A stretch of DNA of 9,600 nucleotides from Chitinophagaceae bacterium (GTDB lineage Bacteria > Bacteroidota > Bacteroidia > Chitinophagales > Chitinophagaceae), in NCBI GenBank assembly GCA_009996555.1, contig JAACZX010000479.1:1-9600 (forward strand), read 5' to 3'. Positions 1 to 6,763 of this stretch are shown piece after piece. The notes under the pieces are model-generated. The model made no database searches. It saw only the letters and a list, made by a program, of their open reading frames with translations, and was not told the DNA's origin. Numbering within the stretch: position 1 is the stretch's first letter; each line of letters opens with the position of its first letter. The position numbers were made by a program, and so were the translations under genes.

Positions 1-516
1 CGTTTCATAAAATGCAAGACTGTCTTTAGGAATCTTATTAAAGAATGCTCTTACTTCTGTTGGTGTGATCTTTACATTTTCAACGATCTTGTTCCGCATG
101 GCAGATGCAAGTTTCGTTTCACGGATGGGGTCACGCATTTCTTCACGAAACTGGTAAATGGTTTTACCCGTGATCTGTTCAATTACTTCTTTAGAACCAT
201 ACTGCTGAATGAAATAACGGATACGGTTCTCCACATCCGCTTCCACTTCTTCTTCACTCACCGGCAATGAATCTTTTTCGGCCTGGATAGCCAGCATTTT
301 GTTGACGATGAGCTGCTGCATTAAAAAACAGGAAGCATCGGGCGGCAGTTCATAGTCTTTATTTCTCGCATCGTTGATCTGGTTTTCAATATCCGATTTC
401 AATACAATGCGATCACCTACCACACCAATGATCTTATCGGCAGTTACTTTTTTTGTTTGCTGAGCCTGTGCTCCAATAACAACAAACAATACAATGATGG
501 TTACTATTTTTTTCAT
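1..516 (-). CDS. SurA-like periplasmic peptidyl-prolyl isomerase/chaperone, N-terminal part
   Basis: The gene enters from the left edge; only the first 172 codons are present and no stop is reached. The start ATG at 516 opens a clear Sec signal peptide (MKK, then a hydrophobic run IVTIIVLFVVIG, then AQAQ as the likely cleavage region). Next comes the hallmark SurA/PpiC N-terminal segment, residues about 26-43, with VVGDRIVLKSDIE. A charged helical region follows (residues 65-165: MQQLIVNKML, VENRIRYFIQQYGSKE, QFREEMRDPIRETKLASAM, ITPTEVRAFF), typical of the SurA chaperone domain ahead of the parvulin domains. By family knowledge it helps outer membrane proteins fold in the periplasm; the parvulin domains should lie outside the window. 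It is transcribed in the same direction as infB but has its own -7 box at 534-541. A generic PpiC-type isomerase is the alternative. Confidence 0.85.
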   Translation of the reverse strand, partial: MKKIVTIIVLFVVIGAQAQQTKKVTADKIIGVVGDRIVLKSDIENQINDARNKDYELPPDASCFLMQQLIVNKMLAIQAEKDSLPVSEEEVEADVENRIRYFIQQYGSKEVIEQITGKTIYQFREEMRDPIRETKLASAMRNKIVENVKITPTEVRAFFNKIPKDSLAFYET

Positions 517-533
517 TCCTGAAAGATGAGGTT

Positions 534-541
534 CAAAAGTA
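534..541 (-). promoter_or_regulatory. -7 promoter box for the SurA-like gene
   Basis: On the minus strand this reads TACTTTTG, a full match to the Bacteroidota -7 consensus TAnnTTTG. It ends 17 nt before the ATG at 516. I see no clear TTTG -33 element at the expected distance. The box lies within the T-rich tail of the hairpin at 547-573, so the end of the infB operon and the start of this gene are closely stacked. Confidence 0.6.
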
Positions 542-546
542 ATAGA

Positions 547-573
547 GATGGCCGTCTTATGAGCACGGCCATC
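547..573 (-). terminator. Probable intrinsic terminator after infB
   Basis: GATGGCCGT (547-555) and ACGGCCATC (565-573) form a perfect 9-bp GC-rich stem with a 9-nt loop, 36 nt past the infB stop. In the infB direction the stem is followed by TCTATTACTTTTG, which is T-rich but interrupted, so the termination signal may be moderate. The opposite direction is also followed by a T-rich stretch (GTTGTTTT), but no plus-strand gene ends here. Confidence 0.55.
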
Positions 574-608
574 GTTGTTTTAACAATCTGTTTCTATGCT
601 TTAACAGC

Positions 609-3515
609 TTATAACGTACGTTTCACTTCTTCTTCTTCAATTGCCACGAGGGTATCGCCTACGCTGAGATCGCTGAAGTTTTTGATGGTGAGACCACATT
701 CCATATTTGTAGACACTTCTTTTGCATCGTCCTTGAAGCGTTTTAAGCTGCCCAATTCTGCAAAACCACCTTCTGTACGTGGGTACACCAGTACACCATC
801 ACGGTACAGGCGGATCTTGGCATCACGCTTCAGCTTTCCATCAAGCACATAACAACCTGCAACAGTAGCTTTATCAAATTTGTACACTTCACGTATCTCA
901 ACTGTAGCCACCTCTTTTTCTGTGATCTTCGGTTCAAGTAAGCCTTCCATCGCACTCTTCACTTCTTCAATGGCATTGTAGATGATGGAGTAGTTCTTGA
1001 TTTCCACACCTTCCTGCTCGGCAAGTTTAGATGCCTGTAATGAAGGACGAACGTTAAACCCGATCAGGATGGCATCAGATGCGCTTGCCAATGTTACGTC
1101 GGCTTCCGATATCTGACCAACAGCTTTCAATACCACATTCACTGCAATTTCTTCTGTAGAAAGCTTCTGCAATGAATCGGTGAGGGCTTCTACGGAACCA
1201 TCCACGTCACCTTTGATGATGAGGTTAAGTTCTTTAAAGTTACCCAGTGCCAAACGGCGACCGATTTCATCGAGTGTAATGTGCTTCTTGGTTCTGATAC
1301 CTTGTTCACGCAGGATCTGTGCACGGCGGCCGGCAATTTCTTTTGCTTCTGCCTCGTCTTCATACATTCTTAATTTCTCACCTGCCTGTGGTGCACCATT
1401 TAAACCAAGTATCTGCACCGGTGTTGATGGGCCTGCTTTATCAATACGCTGATTACGTTCATTGAACATGGCTTTTACACGGCCATAATACTGACCAGAT
1501 ACGATGAGGTCGCCTTGTGATAATGTACCGTTCAATACCAGTACAGTTGCCACATAGCCACGGCCTTTATCAAGCGATGCTTCAATAATAGAACCTGTCG
1601 CTTCACGGTCAGGGTTTGCTTTCAGCTCAAGTAATTCAGCTTCCAGTAATATTTTTTCAAGCAGCTTATCTACGTTCAATCCTTTTTTGGCAGAAAGTTC
1701 CTGGCTTTGGTATTTACCACCCCATTCTTCCACCAAAATATTCATTTGCGATAATTGCTCGTAGATCTTTTGCGGATTAGCTCCATCCTTATCGATTTTG
1801 TTGATGGCAAAGATCATTGGTACACCGGCTGCCTGTGCGTGGCTGATGGCTTCTTTTGTTTGCGGCATCACCGCATCATCTGCAGCAACAACAATTACAG
1901 CAATATCCGTCACCTTTGCACCACGTGCACGCATGGCTGTAAACGCCTCGTGACCCGGAGTATCAAGGAAGGTGATTTTTTTGCCGCTCTCTGTTTTTAC
2001 TTCGTAAGCACCAATGTGCTGGGTAATACCACCCGCTTCACCAGATACTACGTTTGCATTACGGATATAATCGAGCAATGAAGTTTTACCATGATCAACG
2101 TGACCCATGATGGTTACAATTGGCGCACGTGGCTGCAGACTGTCTGCATCATCTTCAACTTCTTCTTCCTCCATTTCAGCCTGCTTCTCCATATCTATGA
2201 ACTCAACCTCAAAGCCAAATTCACCTGCAACAAGTTCAATCACCTCTGCATCCAAACGCTGGTTGATTGATACCATCATACCAAGGCTGAAACATTTTGC
2301 CACAACATCAGTTGCAGAAACATCCATCAGGCTTGCCAGTTCGGCTGCACTGATAAATTCTGTTACCTGCAGCTTATTATCTTCTGCACCATCGTTCATC
2401 TGGTCAGCCATTTCATCACGCTTCAGCTTGCGGTATTTTGCTTTTAAGCTCTTACCACGACCGCCCTGGCCTGCGAGTTTGGCTTGTGTTTCACGAAGTT
2501 TTTCCTGGATTTCTTTTTCGTCGATGACTTTATCTTCACGACGCACATTAATGCTCGGACGGTTACGGTCGCCTCCACGCTGCTGCCCGCCACCTCTGCG
2601 GTCGCCGCCACCTCCGCGGTTTTGGAAACCACCTTGTTGCTGACCACCACGGTTCTGGAAACCACCTTGCTGTCCGCCCTGGCCTTGTTGACCGCCTTGC
2701 TGCGGCTGACTACCCTTCTTGTCGATAGGAATACGCTTGCGTTTACGTTTTTCCTTGTCAAGATTTGGTTTGGGCCTTGTATCGGGATTAACAGGTAATT
2801 CAATTTTACCGAGGATCTTAGGACCTTCCAGCTTTTCGGCTTTGATGTTTTCAATCACCACATCTTCTTCTTCCTCTGCCGCAGGCGGTGCTGTTTCAGC
2901 AACTACCACCGGAGTTGAAACGACGGGCGTTTCTTCTTTTGCTTCGGGTACAACAACCGGCTCTTCTTTTGGCTCTTCCTTCTTCTTCTTTTCAACTACT
3001 TTCTTTGGCCTTGTTGAAGAATCGATTTTATCGAGATCGATCTTGGTTACAATTTTTGGACCTTCCACTTCCGGAACTTCTACCTTCACCACTTCAGGTT
3101 CAGGCTGTTTTACTTCTTCCACTACCGGAGCGGGAGCAGGTTCCGGTTCAGGTTCAGGTTCCGGAACAACAGCAACAACAACCGGCTCAACCGGTTTCAC
3201 TTCTTCTACCTTCGGCTCTTCCTTTACAACCTTCTTTACTTCCTTCTTAATGGAAATATCTTCTTCTTCTTTCTTCTTCTTCAAATCAGACATACCACCT
3301 TTAGGAATCTCGATCTGATCACTTTTTGCTTTCGCCAGTTTATCTGATGAGAACTCCTGCTGCAGTGCACGGTACATTTGTTCCGTAAGCTTTGCAGTGG
3401 GCTTAAGATCGTCTTTGCTGAAGCCTTTACCAGCCAGAAAATCAATAAGGGTGTCTTTACCGATATTGAATTCCTTGGCAGCGGCCATTAAACGTGGTGT
3501 ATTAACTTCTGACAT
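609..3515 (-). CDS. infB: Translation initiation factor IF-2
   Basis: 968-residue IF-2, the GTPase that brings initiator fMet-tRNA to the 30S subunit and promotes subunit joining in the cytoplasm. Residues 1-55 are an IF2_N-type helical domain. Residues 75-260 are a low-complexity Lys/Glu/Pro/Val linker. Residues 270-320 are a Gln/Gly/Arg-rich segment with RGG-type motifs, and 385-440 hold a second IF2_N-like fold. The G domain follows: G1 GHVDHGKT (471-478), G3 DTPGH (518-522), G4 NKID (572-575), G5 SAK (608-610). Domains II, III and the fMet-tRNA-binding C-terminal domain extend to the end (for example [21 protein letters not shown], 758-777). The core is complete; the long linker makes it larger than minimal IF-2s. 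It is the last gene of the rimP-nusA-infB operon, 85 nt after nusA. Confidence 0.99.
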   Translation of the reverse strand: MSEVNTPRLMAAAKEFNIGKDTLIDFLAGKGFSKDDLKPTAKLTEQMYRALQQEFSSDKLAKAKSDQIEIPKGGMSDLKKKKEEEDISIKKEVKKVVKEEPKVEEVKPVEPVVVAVVPEPEPEPEPAPAPVVEEVKQPEPEVVKVEVPEVEGPKIVTKIDLDKIDSSTRPKKVVEKKKKEEPKEEPVVVPEAKEETPVVSTPVVVAETAPPAAEEEEDVVIENIKAEKLEGPKILGKIELPVNPDTRPKPNLDKEKRKRKRIPIDKKGSQPQQGGQQGQGGQQGGFQNRGGQQQGGFQNRGGGGDRRGGGQQRGGDRNRPSINVRREDKVIDEKEIQEKLRETQAKLAGQGGRGKSLKAKYRKLKRDEMADQMNDGAEDNKLQVTEFISAAELASLMDVSATDVVAKCFSLGMMVSINQRLDAEVIELVAGEFGFEVEFIDMEKQAEMEEEEVEDDADSLQPRAPIVTIMGHVDHGKTSLLDYIRNANVVSGEAGGITQHIGAYEVKTESGKKITFLDTPGHEAFTAMRARGAKVTDIAVIVVAADDAVMPQTKEAISHAQAAGVPMIFAINKIDKDGANPQKIYEQLSQMNILVEEWGGKYQSQELSAKKGLNVDKLLEKILLEAELLELKANPDREATGSIIEASLDKGRGYVATVLVLNGTLSQGDLIVSGQYYGRVKAMFNERNQRIDKAGPSTPVQILGLNGAPQAGEKLRMYEDEAEAKEIAGRRAQILREQGIRTKKHITLDEIGRRLALGNFKELNLIIKGDVDGSVEALTDSLQKLSTEEIAVNVVLKAVGQISEADVTLASASDAILIGFNVRPSLQASKLAEQEGVEIKNYSIIYNAIEEVKSAMEGLLEPKITEKEVATVEIREVYKFDKATVAGCYVLDGKLKRDAKIRLYRDGVLVYPRTEGGFAELGSLKRFKDDAKEVSTNMECGLTIKNFSDLSVGDTLVAIEEEEVKRTL
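2559..2705 (-). other. Gln/Gly/Arg-rich repeat segment of IF-2
   Basis: This stretch encodes IF-2 residues 271-319. It contains GGFQNRGG twice (284-291 and 295-302) plus several RGG and QQGG units, and its DNA is locally repetitive (the plus strand shows repeated GGTTTTGGAAACCACC-like words). RGG-rich tails are a known RNA-binding feature in other proteins; a role here is inference. Confidence 0.7.
2766..3065 (-). repeat. Duplicated EGPKI..KI motif within the IF-2 linker
   Basis: Residues 151-172 ([11 protein letters not shown] ... STRPKK) and residues 230-250 ([11 protein letters not shown] ... DTRPKP) are two diverged copies of a block of about 21 residues, separated by an acidic/Val-Pro-rich spacer. 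The pattern EGPKI-x-x-KI-(D/E)-L ... TRPK is kept in both copies, while the spacer drifts, suggesting these are short functional islands in an otherwise disordered linker. Confidence 0.65.
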
Positions 3516-3522
3516 AATGAAC

Positions 3523-3552
3523 TTCCCTTTACCCTACCGTAATAGGAGGGAA
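3523..3552 (-). promoter_or_regulatory. Hairpin in the nusA-infB gap, just before the infB start
   Basis: On the transcript, TTCCCT (3552-3547) pairs with AGGGAA (3528-3523). Inside, CCTA pairs with TAGG around a TTACGG loop, leaving a 4-nt GTAA bulge on one side. It ends 7 nt before the infB ATG, so it could affect ribosome access. No TAnnTTTG box is seen in this gap, consistent with infB being co-transcribed with nusA. Confidence 0.4.
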
Positions 3553-3600
3553 CATCTTGTTTAATTGTTTAAATAAATCTTATCAATAGAACTTCCTGTC

Positions 3601-4848
3601 TTATTCGTTTTCAAACTCTTCCTGCAACACACGGCGTACTTCTTCAATGGTTTCTTTTTCCAGATCGGTACGGCGTTCCAGTTCCTCAGCAGTAAGGTCA
3701 AGTACACTGCGTGCTGTATCGCAACCTATACGCTTCAGCTCATCAATCACCCAACCTTCAATTTCATCTGTAAATTCATCCAGATCAATATCAAATTCGT
3801 TGGTTTCTTCTTCTGTATCACGGTAAACATCAATTTCATAACCTGTGAGCTCACAAGCCAGTTTAATGTTTACACCACGCTTACCAATGGCCAATGAAAC
3901 CTGGTCGGGCTTCAAATAAACTTCTGCATGCTTACCTTCCTGGTCAATATCCATACTGGTAATTTTTGCAGGCGTTAATGAACGCTGTATAAGCAGGTTG
4001 ATATTAGCAGTGTAGTTGATCACATCAATGTTCTCGTTCTTCAGCTCACGAACAATACCGTGGATACGGCTACCTTTCATACCTACGCAGGCACCCACCG
4101 GATCAATACGGTCATCAAAGCTTTCAACCGCCACTTTTGCTCTTTCGCCTGGTTCACGAACAATTTTGCGAATAACGATCAAGCCATCAAAGATCTCCGG
4201 CACCTCAATTTCAAGCAATTTAGCAAGGAACAACGGACTTGTTCTCGATAAAATAATCACAGGGGCATTATTTTTTAATTCCACCTTCTTGATCACTGCA
4301 CGGATATTCTCGCCTTTCTTGAAATAATCCTGTGGAATCTGCTCACTTTTAGGCAATAACAGTTCATTTCCTTCCTCATCCAGCAACAACACTTCCTTCT
4401 TCCAAACCTGGTACACTTCTGCACTCAGGATCTCCCCAATACGGTCAGAATATTTTTTTACCAGTACATTTTTCTTCAAATCACCAATACGGCTTGCCAG
4501 TGTTTGCTTTGCAGCAAGGATTGCACGGCGGCCGAAGTCATGGATATCAACATCTTCATATAATTCCTCTCCCACTTCATAATCAGGCTCAATCTTTACG
4601 GCATCGCTGTAAGCAATCTGTGCCAGCGGATCTTCCACCTGGCCATCTTCCACAATTGTACGACGACGCATGATTTCCAGGTCACCCTTCTCCGTATTAA
4701 CGATCACATCGAAATTATCATCACTGCCGTATTTCTTACGAAGCAAAGTTTTGAATACATCTTCCAGCACCTTCATCATCGTGGGGCGGTCAATATTTTC
4801 CGCATCCTTAAACTCCTGGAAACTTTCTATAAGATTGATACTTGCCAT
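3601..4848 (-). CDS. nusA: Transcription termination/antitermination factor NusA
   Basis: 415-residue NusA, the RNA-polymerase-binding elongation factor that modulates pausing, termination and antitermination. The N-terminal polymerase-binding domain covers about 1-125 (FQEFKDAENIDRPTMMKVLE early). The S1 domain is about 130-195 (IGEILSAEVYQVWKKEVLLL). Two KH domains follow: KH1 with GMKGSRI (256-262), in the characteristic context DPVGACVGMKGSRI, and KH2 with IGKRGVNI (321-328). The C-terminus (365-410) is one acidic helix-hairpin-helix-like region (LKRIGCDTARSVLDLTAEEL). E. coli NusA is 495 residues with two acidic repeats, so this shorter C-terminus looks like a single-repeat form. It sits between rimP (49 nt upstream) and infB. 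Confidence 0.98.
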   Translation of the reverse strand: MASINLIESFQEFKDAENIDRPTMMKVLEDVFKTLLRKKYGSDDNFDVIVNTEKGDLEIMRRRTIVEDGQVEDPLAQIAYSDAVKIEPDYEVGEELYEDVDIHDFGRRAILAAKQTLASRIGDLKKNVLVKKYSDRIGEILSAEVYQVWKKEVLLLDEEGNELLLPKSEQIPQDYFKKGENIRAVIKKVELKNNAPVIILSRTSPLFLAKLLEIEVPEIFDGLIVIRKIVREPGERAKVAVESFDDRIDPVGACVGMKGSRIHGIVRELKNENIDVINYTANINLLIQRSLTPAKITSMDIDQEGKHAEVYLKPDQVSLAIGKRGVNIKLACELTGYEIDVYRDTEEETNEFDIDLDEFTDEIEGWVIDELKRIGCDTARSVLDLTAEELERRTDLEKETIEEVRRVLQEEFENE

Positions 4849-4897
4849 AACTCTGTTGTTTTATTTGTGCGGTTGTTTTGAATGGCCGCAACCATTA

Positions 4898-5371
4898 TCA
4901 GTTAAATACAATTTTGATTTTTGTTGATTTAATATCAGTATATGCAAGGTTGTGCAGCAGCACTTCCTGTTTCTTGCCTTTTCCTTTTGTTTCTTCCAGC
5001 GTTACCACTTCATCATCTGCAGCCAGCAGTTTTCCGTCGAGTTTGCTGCCATCTTTCATCACCACTTCCACCAAGCGGCCAATATTTTTCAGATACTGGC
5101 GGGTGAGTTTTAATGGTTCTTCCAGGCCTGCTGATGAAACTTCCAGTGAAAAATCACCATCGGTAAATAATCCGGCTTCTTCAATCTGTTGATACAGTGC
5201 CCGGTTATATTGAATACAGCGACCAATGGGCAGGCCTGCATCTGCATCTAAAAAAACCTGGATATTGTTACCCGGTTTCAGTTTAATGTCTACCAGGAAA
5301 CAATCAGGATCAACACTGATCAACTCCTCTGTTAGCTGCCTGATGGCAACTGCTTTCTGTTCTATGTTCAT
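4898..5371 (-). CDS. rimP: Ribosome maturation factor RimP
   Basis: 157-residue RimP, which binds the 30S subunit and assists its late maturation. The N-terminal alpha/beta domain is residues 1-85. The family signature spans 76-99 (LEVSSAGLEEPLKLTRQY, then LKNIGR), closely matching the LEVSSPGLDRPL block of other RimPs. The SH3-like C-terminal domain is 98-157 (GRLVEVVMKDGSKLDGKLL). Length is normal for the family. It is the first gene of the rimP-nusA-infB operon, with a promoter box 59 nt upstream and a strong hairpin between box and start. Confidence 0.96.
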   Translation of the reverse strand: MNIEQKAVAIRQLTEELISVDPDCFLVDIKLKPGNNIQVFLDADAGLPIGRCIQYNRALYQQIEEAGLFTDGDFSLEVSSAGLEEPLKLTRQYLKNIGRLVEVVMKDGSKLDGKLLAADDEVVTLEETKGKGKKQEVLLHNLAYTDIKSTKIKIVFN

Positions 5372-5385
5372 GTAGGTGAAATAAA

Positions 5386-5409
5386 GAAGGGAACGATGCC
5401 GTTCCCTTC
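5386..5409 (-). promoter_or_regulatory. Perfect 10-bp hairpin in the rimP operon leader
   Basis: GAAGGGAACG and CGTTCCCTTC form a perfect 10-bp stem around a 4-nt loop, GCAT on the transcript. In the direction of rimP the stem is followed by TTTATTTCACC and then the ATG, 14 nt after the hairpin. The position between promoter and start fits an attenuator or a translation-control element; the U-tract is short. NusA-linked feedback is known for this operon in E. coli, but its use here is inference. Confidence 0.55.
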
Positions 5410-5430
5410 CACTGTTTCTTTTATCCGGTG

Positions 5431-5438
5431 CAAAAGTA
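5431..5438 (-). promoter_or_regulatory. -7 promoter box for the rimP-nusA-infB operon
   Basis: The minus strand reads TACTTTTG, a full match to TAnnTTTG and the same octamer as the SurA-gene box. A start site a few bases downstream would give a leader of roughly 50 nt that contains the hairpin at 5386-5409. No convincing -33 TTTG is visible. Confidence 0.6.
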
Positions 5439-5532
5439 GCATAATAGCAGTTAACAGAAAAAATAATTTTTGATTTAAACCGGCGCAGGAGGCTTTATCG
5501 GATTCTTCACAAATGGAGGGAATGTATTCGTT

Positions 5533-5540
5533 TATCTTTG
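5533..5540 (+). promoter_or_regulatory. -7 promoter box abutting the DUF4834-like gene
   Basis: TATCTTTG matches TAnnTTTG fully and ends only 4 nt before the ATG at 5545. A start site at the usual distance would fall at or next to the start codon, giving a leaderless or nearly leaderless mRNA. No -33 element stands out. Confidence 0.6.
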
Positions 5541-5544
5541 CAGC

Positions 5545-5778
5545 ATGTTACGCTATCTTTTATTCGGACTGTTGATCTACTTCCTTTACCGTTTCATCTT
5601 CAACTTTGTGGTGCCTGTTACCAGGGCTACCCGTGATATGAAAAAGAAAATGACAGAATTTCAAACCCGCATGCAGGAACAGCAAAACGGTTTTCAGCAA
5701 CAAGCTGCCGAACCTGTAAAACAACCATCCAGCAAAGCTGCTGAAGCAGATTATATTGAATTTGAAGAAGTGAAGTAA
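5545..5778 (+). CDS. Small single-pass membrane protein, DUF4834-like
   Basis: 77-residue protein of unknown function. A membrane segment covers residues about 3-24 (LRYLLFGLLIYFLYRFIFNF), with no signal-peptide cleavage site. A basic, Gln-rich amphipathic stretch follows (RDMKKKMTEFQTRMQEQQNGFQQQ, about 30-53) that could form a coiled coil in the cytoplasm. The end is acidic (EADYIEFEEVK). This layout resembles the Bacteroidota-specific DUF4834 family, which I recall from its shape rather than from a search. The start is fixed by the -7 box 4 nt upstream. The frame stays open beyond the TAA and runs through the 21-bp repeats, noted separately. Confidence 0.75.
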   Translation: MLRYLLFGLLIYFLYRFIFNFVVPVTRATRDMKKKMTEFQTRMQEQQNGFQQQAAEPVKQPSSKAAEADYIEFEEVK

Positions 5779-5787
5779 CTTGTAAAA

Positions 5788-5857
5788 TCCAAGGTACAAG
5801 AACCAAGAACTAACGTACAAGAACCAAAACCCAAGGTACAAGAACCAAAATCCAAAG
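5788..5857 (+). repeat. 21-bp tandem repeat, about 3.3 copies
   Basis: Three 21-bp units start at 5788, 5809 and 5830, each carrying GTACAAGAACCA (at 5794, 5815, 5836), with a partial fourth (TCCAAAG, 5851-5857). The period is a multiple of three, and the units read VQEP plus three variable residues in the same frame as the upstream gene, but after its stop codon. It lies in the 146-nt gap between two convergent genes. No terminator hairpin was seen in that gap. Confidence 0.85.
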
Positions 5858-5924
5858 AAGATCAATCGTCAACTGCGGAACGACTGTTTAGTATTTTGGA
5901 TATTATTTTTAAGGTATCCATTTT

Positions 5925-6536
5925 TCACAACCCCAATTCTTCTACTTTCATTCCCTGCAGTAAATGCACTGTTTGGATGCCTAAACTTTGTGCAGCTTCT
6001 ATATTATTAATACTATCGTCAATAAAAAGTGTTTCGGCCGGCACAAGTGCATGTTTGTGCAATACATATTCAAAAGCCGACGCATTGGGTTTTCGATGAC
6101 CAATGCGGTGTGAGTAATATGCAACATTAAAGAGCTCATCTAACTCACTACCCGGGTATAATTGCCGGTAACGCTGCTGAAACTCCTGCAAATGAATTTC
6201 GTTGGTATTGCTGAGCAGGTACACTTGGTATTTATCTTTTAAAGACGGTAAAACTGCAAGGCTTTCCTTTCTGAAATCAAGGAGCAGCGCATTCCACGCA
6301 TCTTTTATCTGTTCATTGCTTAACTGTTGCTGAGTAGCGGCACGAAATTCATCATAAAACAACCGATCGTCCATGCCTGTTTCCAGTTGGCGGAACAATG
6401 GATTGCTGTGAAACTGGCTGAAGAACCCCGAAAAATCATGCACCCCCAGATCTGCAAATGCTTTTTCTGAAAGTTTAAAATCAATGTTCAGCAGCACACC
6501 CCCTAAATCAAAAATGATTGCTTTTATGTTTTGCAT
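5925..6536 (-). CDS. HAD-superfamily (subclass IA, YihX-like) phosphatase
   Basis: 203-residue haloacid-dehalogenase-like hydrolase, likely a cytoplasmic phosphatase on a small phosphorylated metabolite; the substrate cannot be told. Motif I is FDLGGVLLNID with nucleophile Asp10; the usual acid/base Asp at +2 is Gly12, as in many proteins of the YihX/epoxide-hydrolase-N type (YihX itself has Asn). Motif II is LLSNTN with Ser109. Motif III has Lys149 in GHRKPNASAF. Motif IV is LFIDDSINNIEAA with Asp173-Asp174. The alpha-helical cap is between motifs I and II (about 18-95). It is monocistronic and converges on the DUF4834-like gene. Its ATG lies within the 3' arm (on the mRNA) of the inverted repeat at 6533-6564. 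Confidence 0.93.
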   Translation of the reverse strand: MQNIKAIIFDLGGVLLNIDFKLSEKAFADLGVHDFSGFFSQFHSNPLFRQLETGMDDRLFYDEFRAATQQQLSNEQIKDAWNALLLDFRKESLAVLPSLKDKYQVYLLSNTNEIHLQEFQQRYRQLYPGSELDELFNVAYYSHRIGHRKPNASAFEYVLHKHALVPAETLFIDDSINNIEAAQSLGIQTVHLLQGMKVEELGL

Positions 6537-6564
6537 GCTGCAAAGAAAACACTTTGCAGCATGC
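6533..6564. repeat. Perfect 13-bp inverted repeat over the HAD start codon
   Basis: GCATGCTGCAAAG (6533-6545) and CTTTGCAGCATGC (6552-6564) are exact inverted copies separated by AAAACA. On the minus strand the inner arm holds a -7-like TTTCTTTG (6548-6541; one mismatch to TAnnTTTG) and the HAD ATG (6536-6534). A transcript starting further upstream would hide the ATG in a 13-bp stem, whereas one from this inner box would lack the 5' arm. Confidence 0.85.
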
Positions 6565-6612
6565 AGATTTTAACGCTGGCTGCTCCTTAAAAATTAAGCC
6601 TGAAATAATCCG

Positions 6613-6641
6613 TTTGCGATACACCTATTTTTCTATCTTTG
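6613..6641 (+). promoter_or_regulatory. Promoter of the CAU tRNA gene
   Basis: TTTG at 6613-6616 (-33) and TATCTTTG at 6634-6641 (-7) are separated by 17 nt, and both match the Bacteroidota consensus. The tRNA begins 17 nt after the -7 box. The same spacing is seen in the promoter at 6953-6981. Confidence 0.75.
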
Positions 6642-6658
6642 CCCCCGCCCAAAAGGCC

Positions 6659-6732
6659 GGATCCTTAGCTCAGACGGTTAGAGCATCTGACTCATAATCA
6701 GAGGGTCGTAGGTTCAAATCCTACAGGATCCA
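6659..6732 (+). tRNA. tRNA with CAU anticodon (elongator Met, or Ile2)
   Basis: A complete cloverleaf of 74 nt can be drawn. The acceptor is GGATCCT/AGGATCC with A73; the D-stem is GCTC/GAGC with a 9-nt loop. The anticodon stem TCTGA/TCAGA encloses CTCATAA with anticodon CAT at 6693-6695. The variable loop is GGGTC, and the T-arm is GTAGG, TTCAAAT, CCTAC. The 3' CCA is not encoded (ACAA follows the stem). CAU can be elongator Met or, after lysidine modification by TilS, AUA-reading Ile; sequence alone does not settle it. The initiator is unlikely, because the first acceptor pair is G-C rather than a mismatch. The acceptor stem contains the self-complementary GGATCC on both strands. Confidence 0.95.
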
Positions 6733-6763
6733 CAATTGAAGAGTAGCTTTTTTAAGCTCGGAG

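Noticed and set aside
2444..2854. A 136-codon minus-strand open frame overlapping infB
   Set aside because: It is a shifted reading of the repetitive IF-2 linker, with no start signal or homology of its own.
2719..3318. A 199-codon open frame on the plus strand, rich in Ser, Thr, Phe and Gly
   Set aside because: It is the complement of the Glu/Lys/Pro-rich IF-2 linker; its composition follows from that, and it has no promoter or recognisable domain.
4849..4897. Separate promoter or hairpin in the rimP-nusA gap
   Set aside because: Only short 5-bp pairings such as GGTTG/CAACC and no TAnnTTTG box are visible, so co-transcription is the simpler reading.
5788..5857. Possible CRISPR array
   Set aside because: The 21-bp units are directly adjacent without unique spacers, and no cas gene is present.
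5560..5865. Minus-strand open frame with a repeated FWFLYLG-type motif
   Set aside because: The motif is the reverse reading of the 21-bp repeat, and the rest is antisense to the DUF4834-like gene.
6561..6590. Tiny plus-strand peptide starting at the ATG in the right palindrome arm (9 codons)
   Set aside because: The ATG exists because of the palindrome symmetry; the upstream box is poor and the frame ends almost at once.
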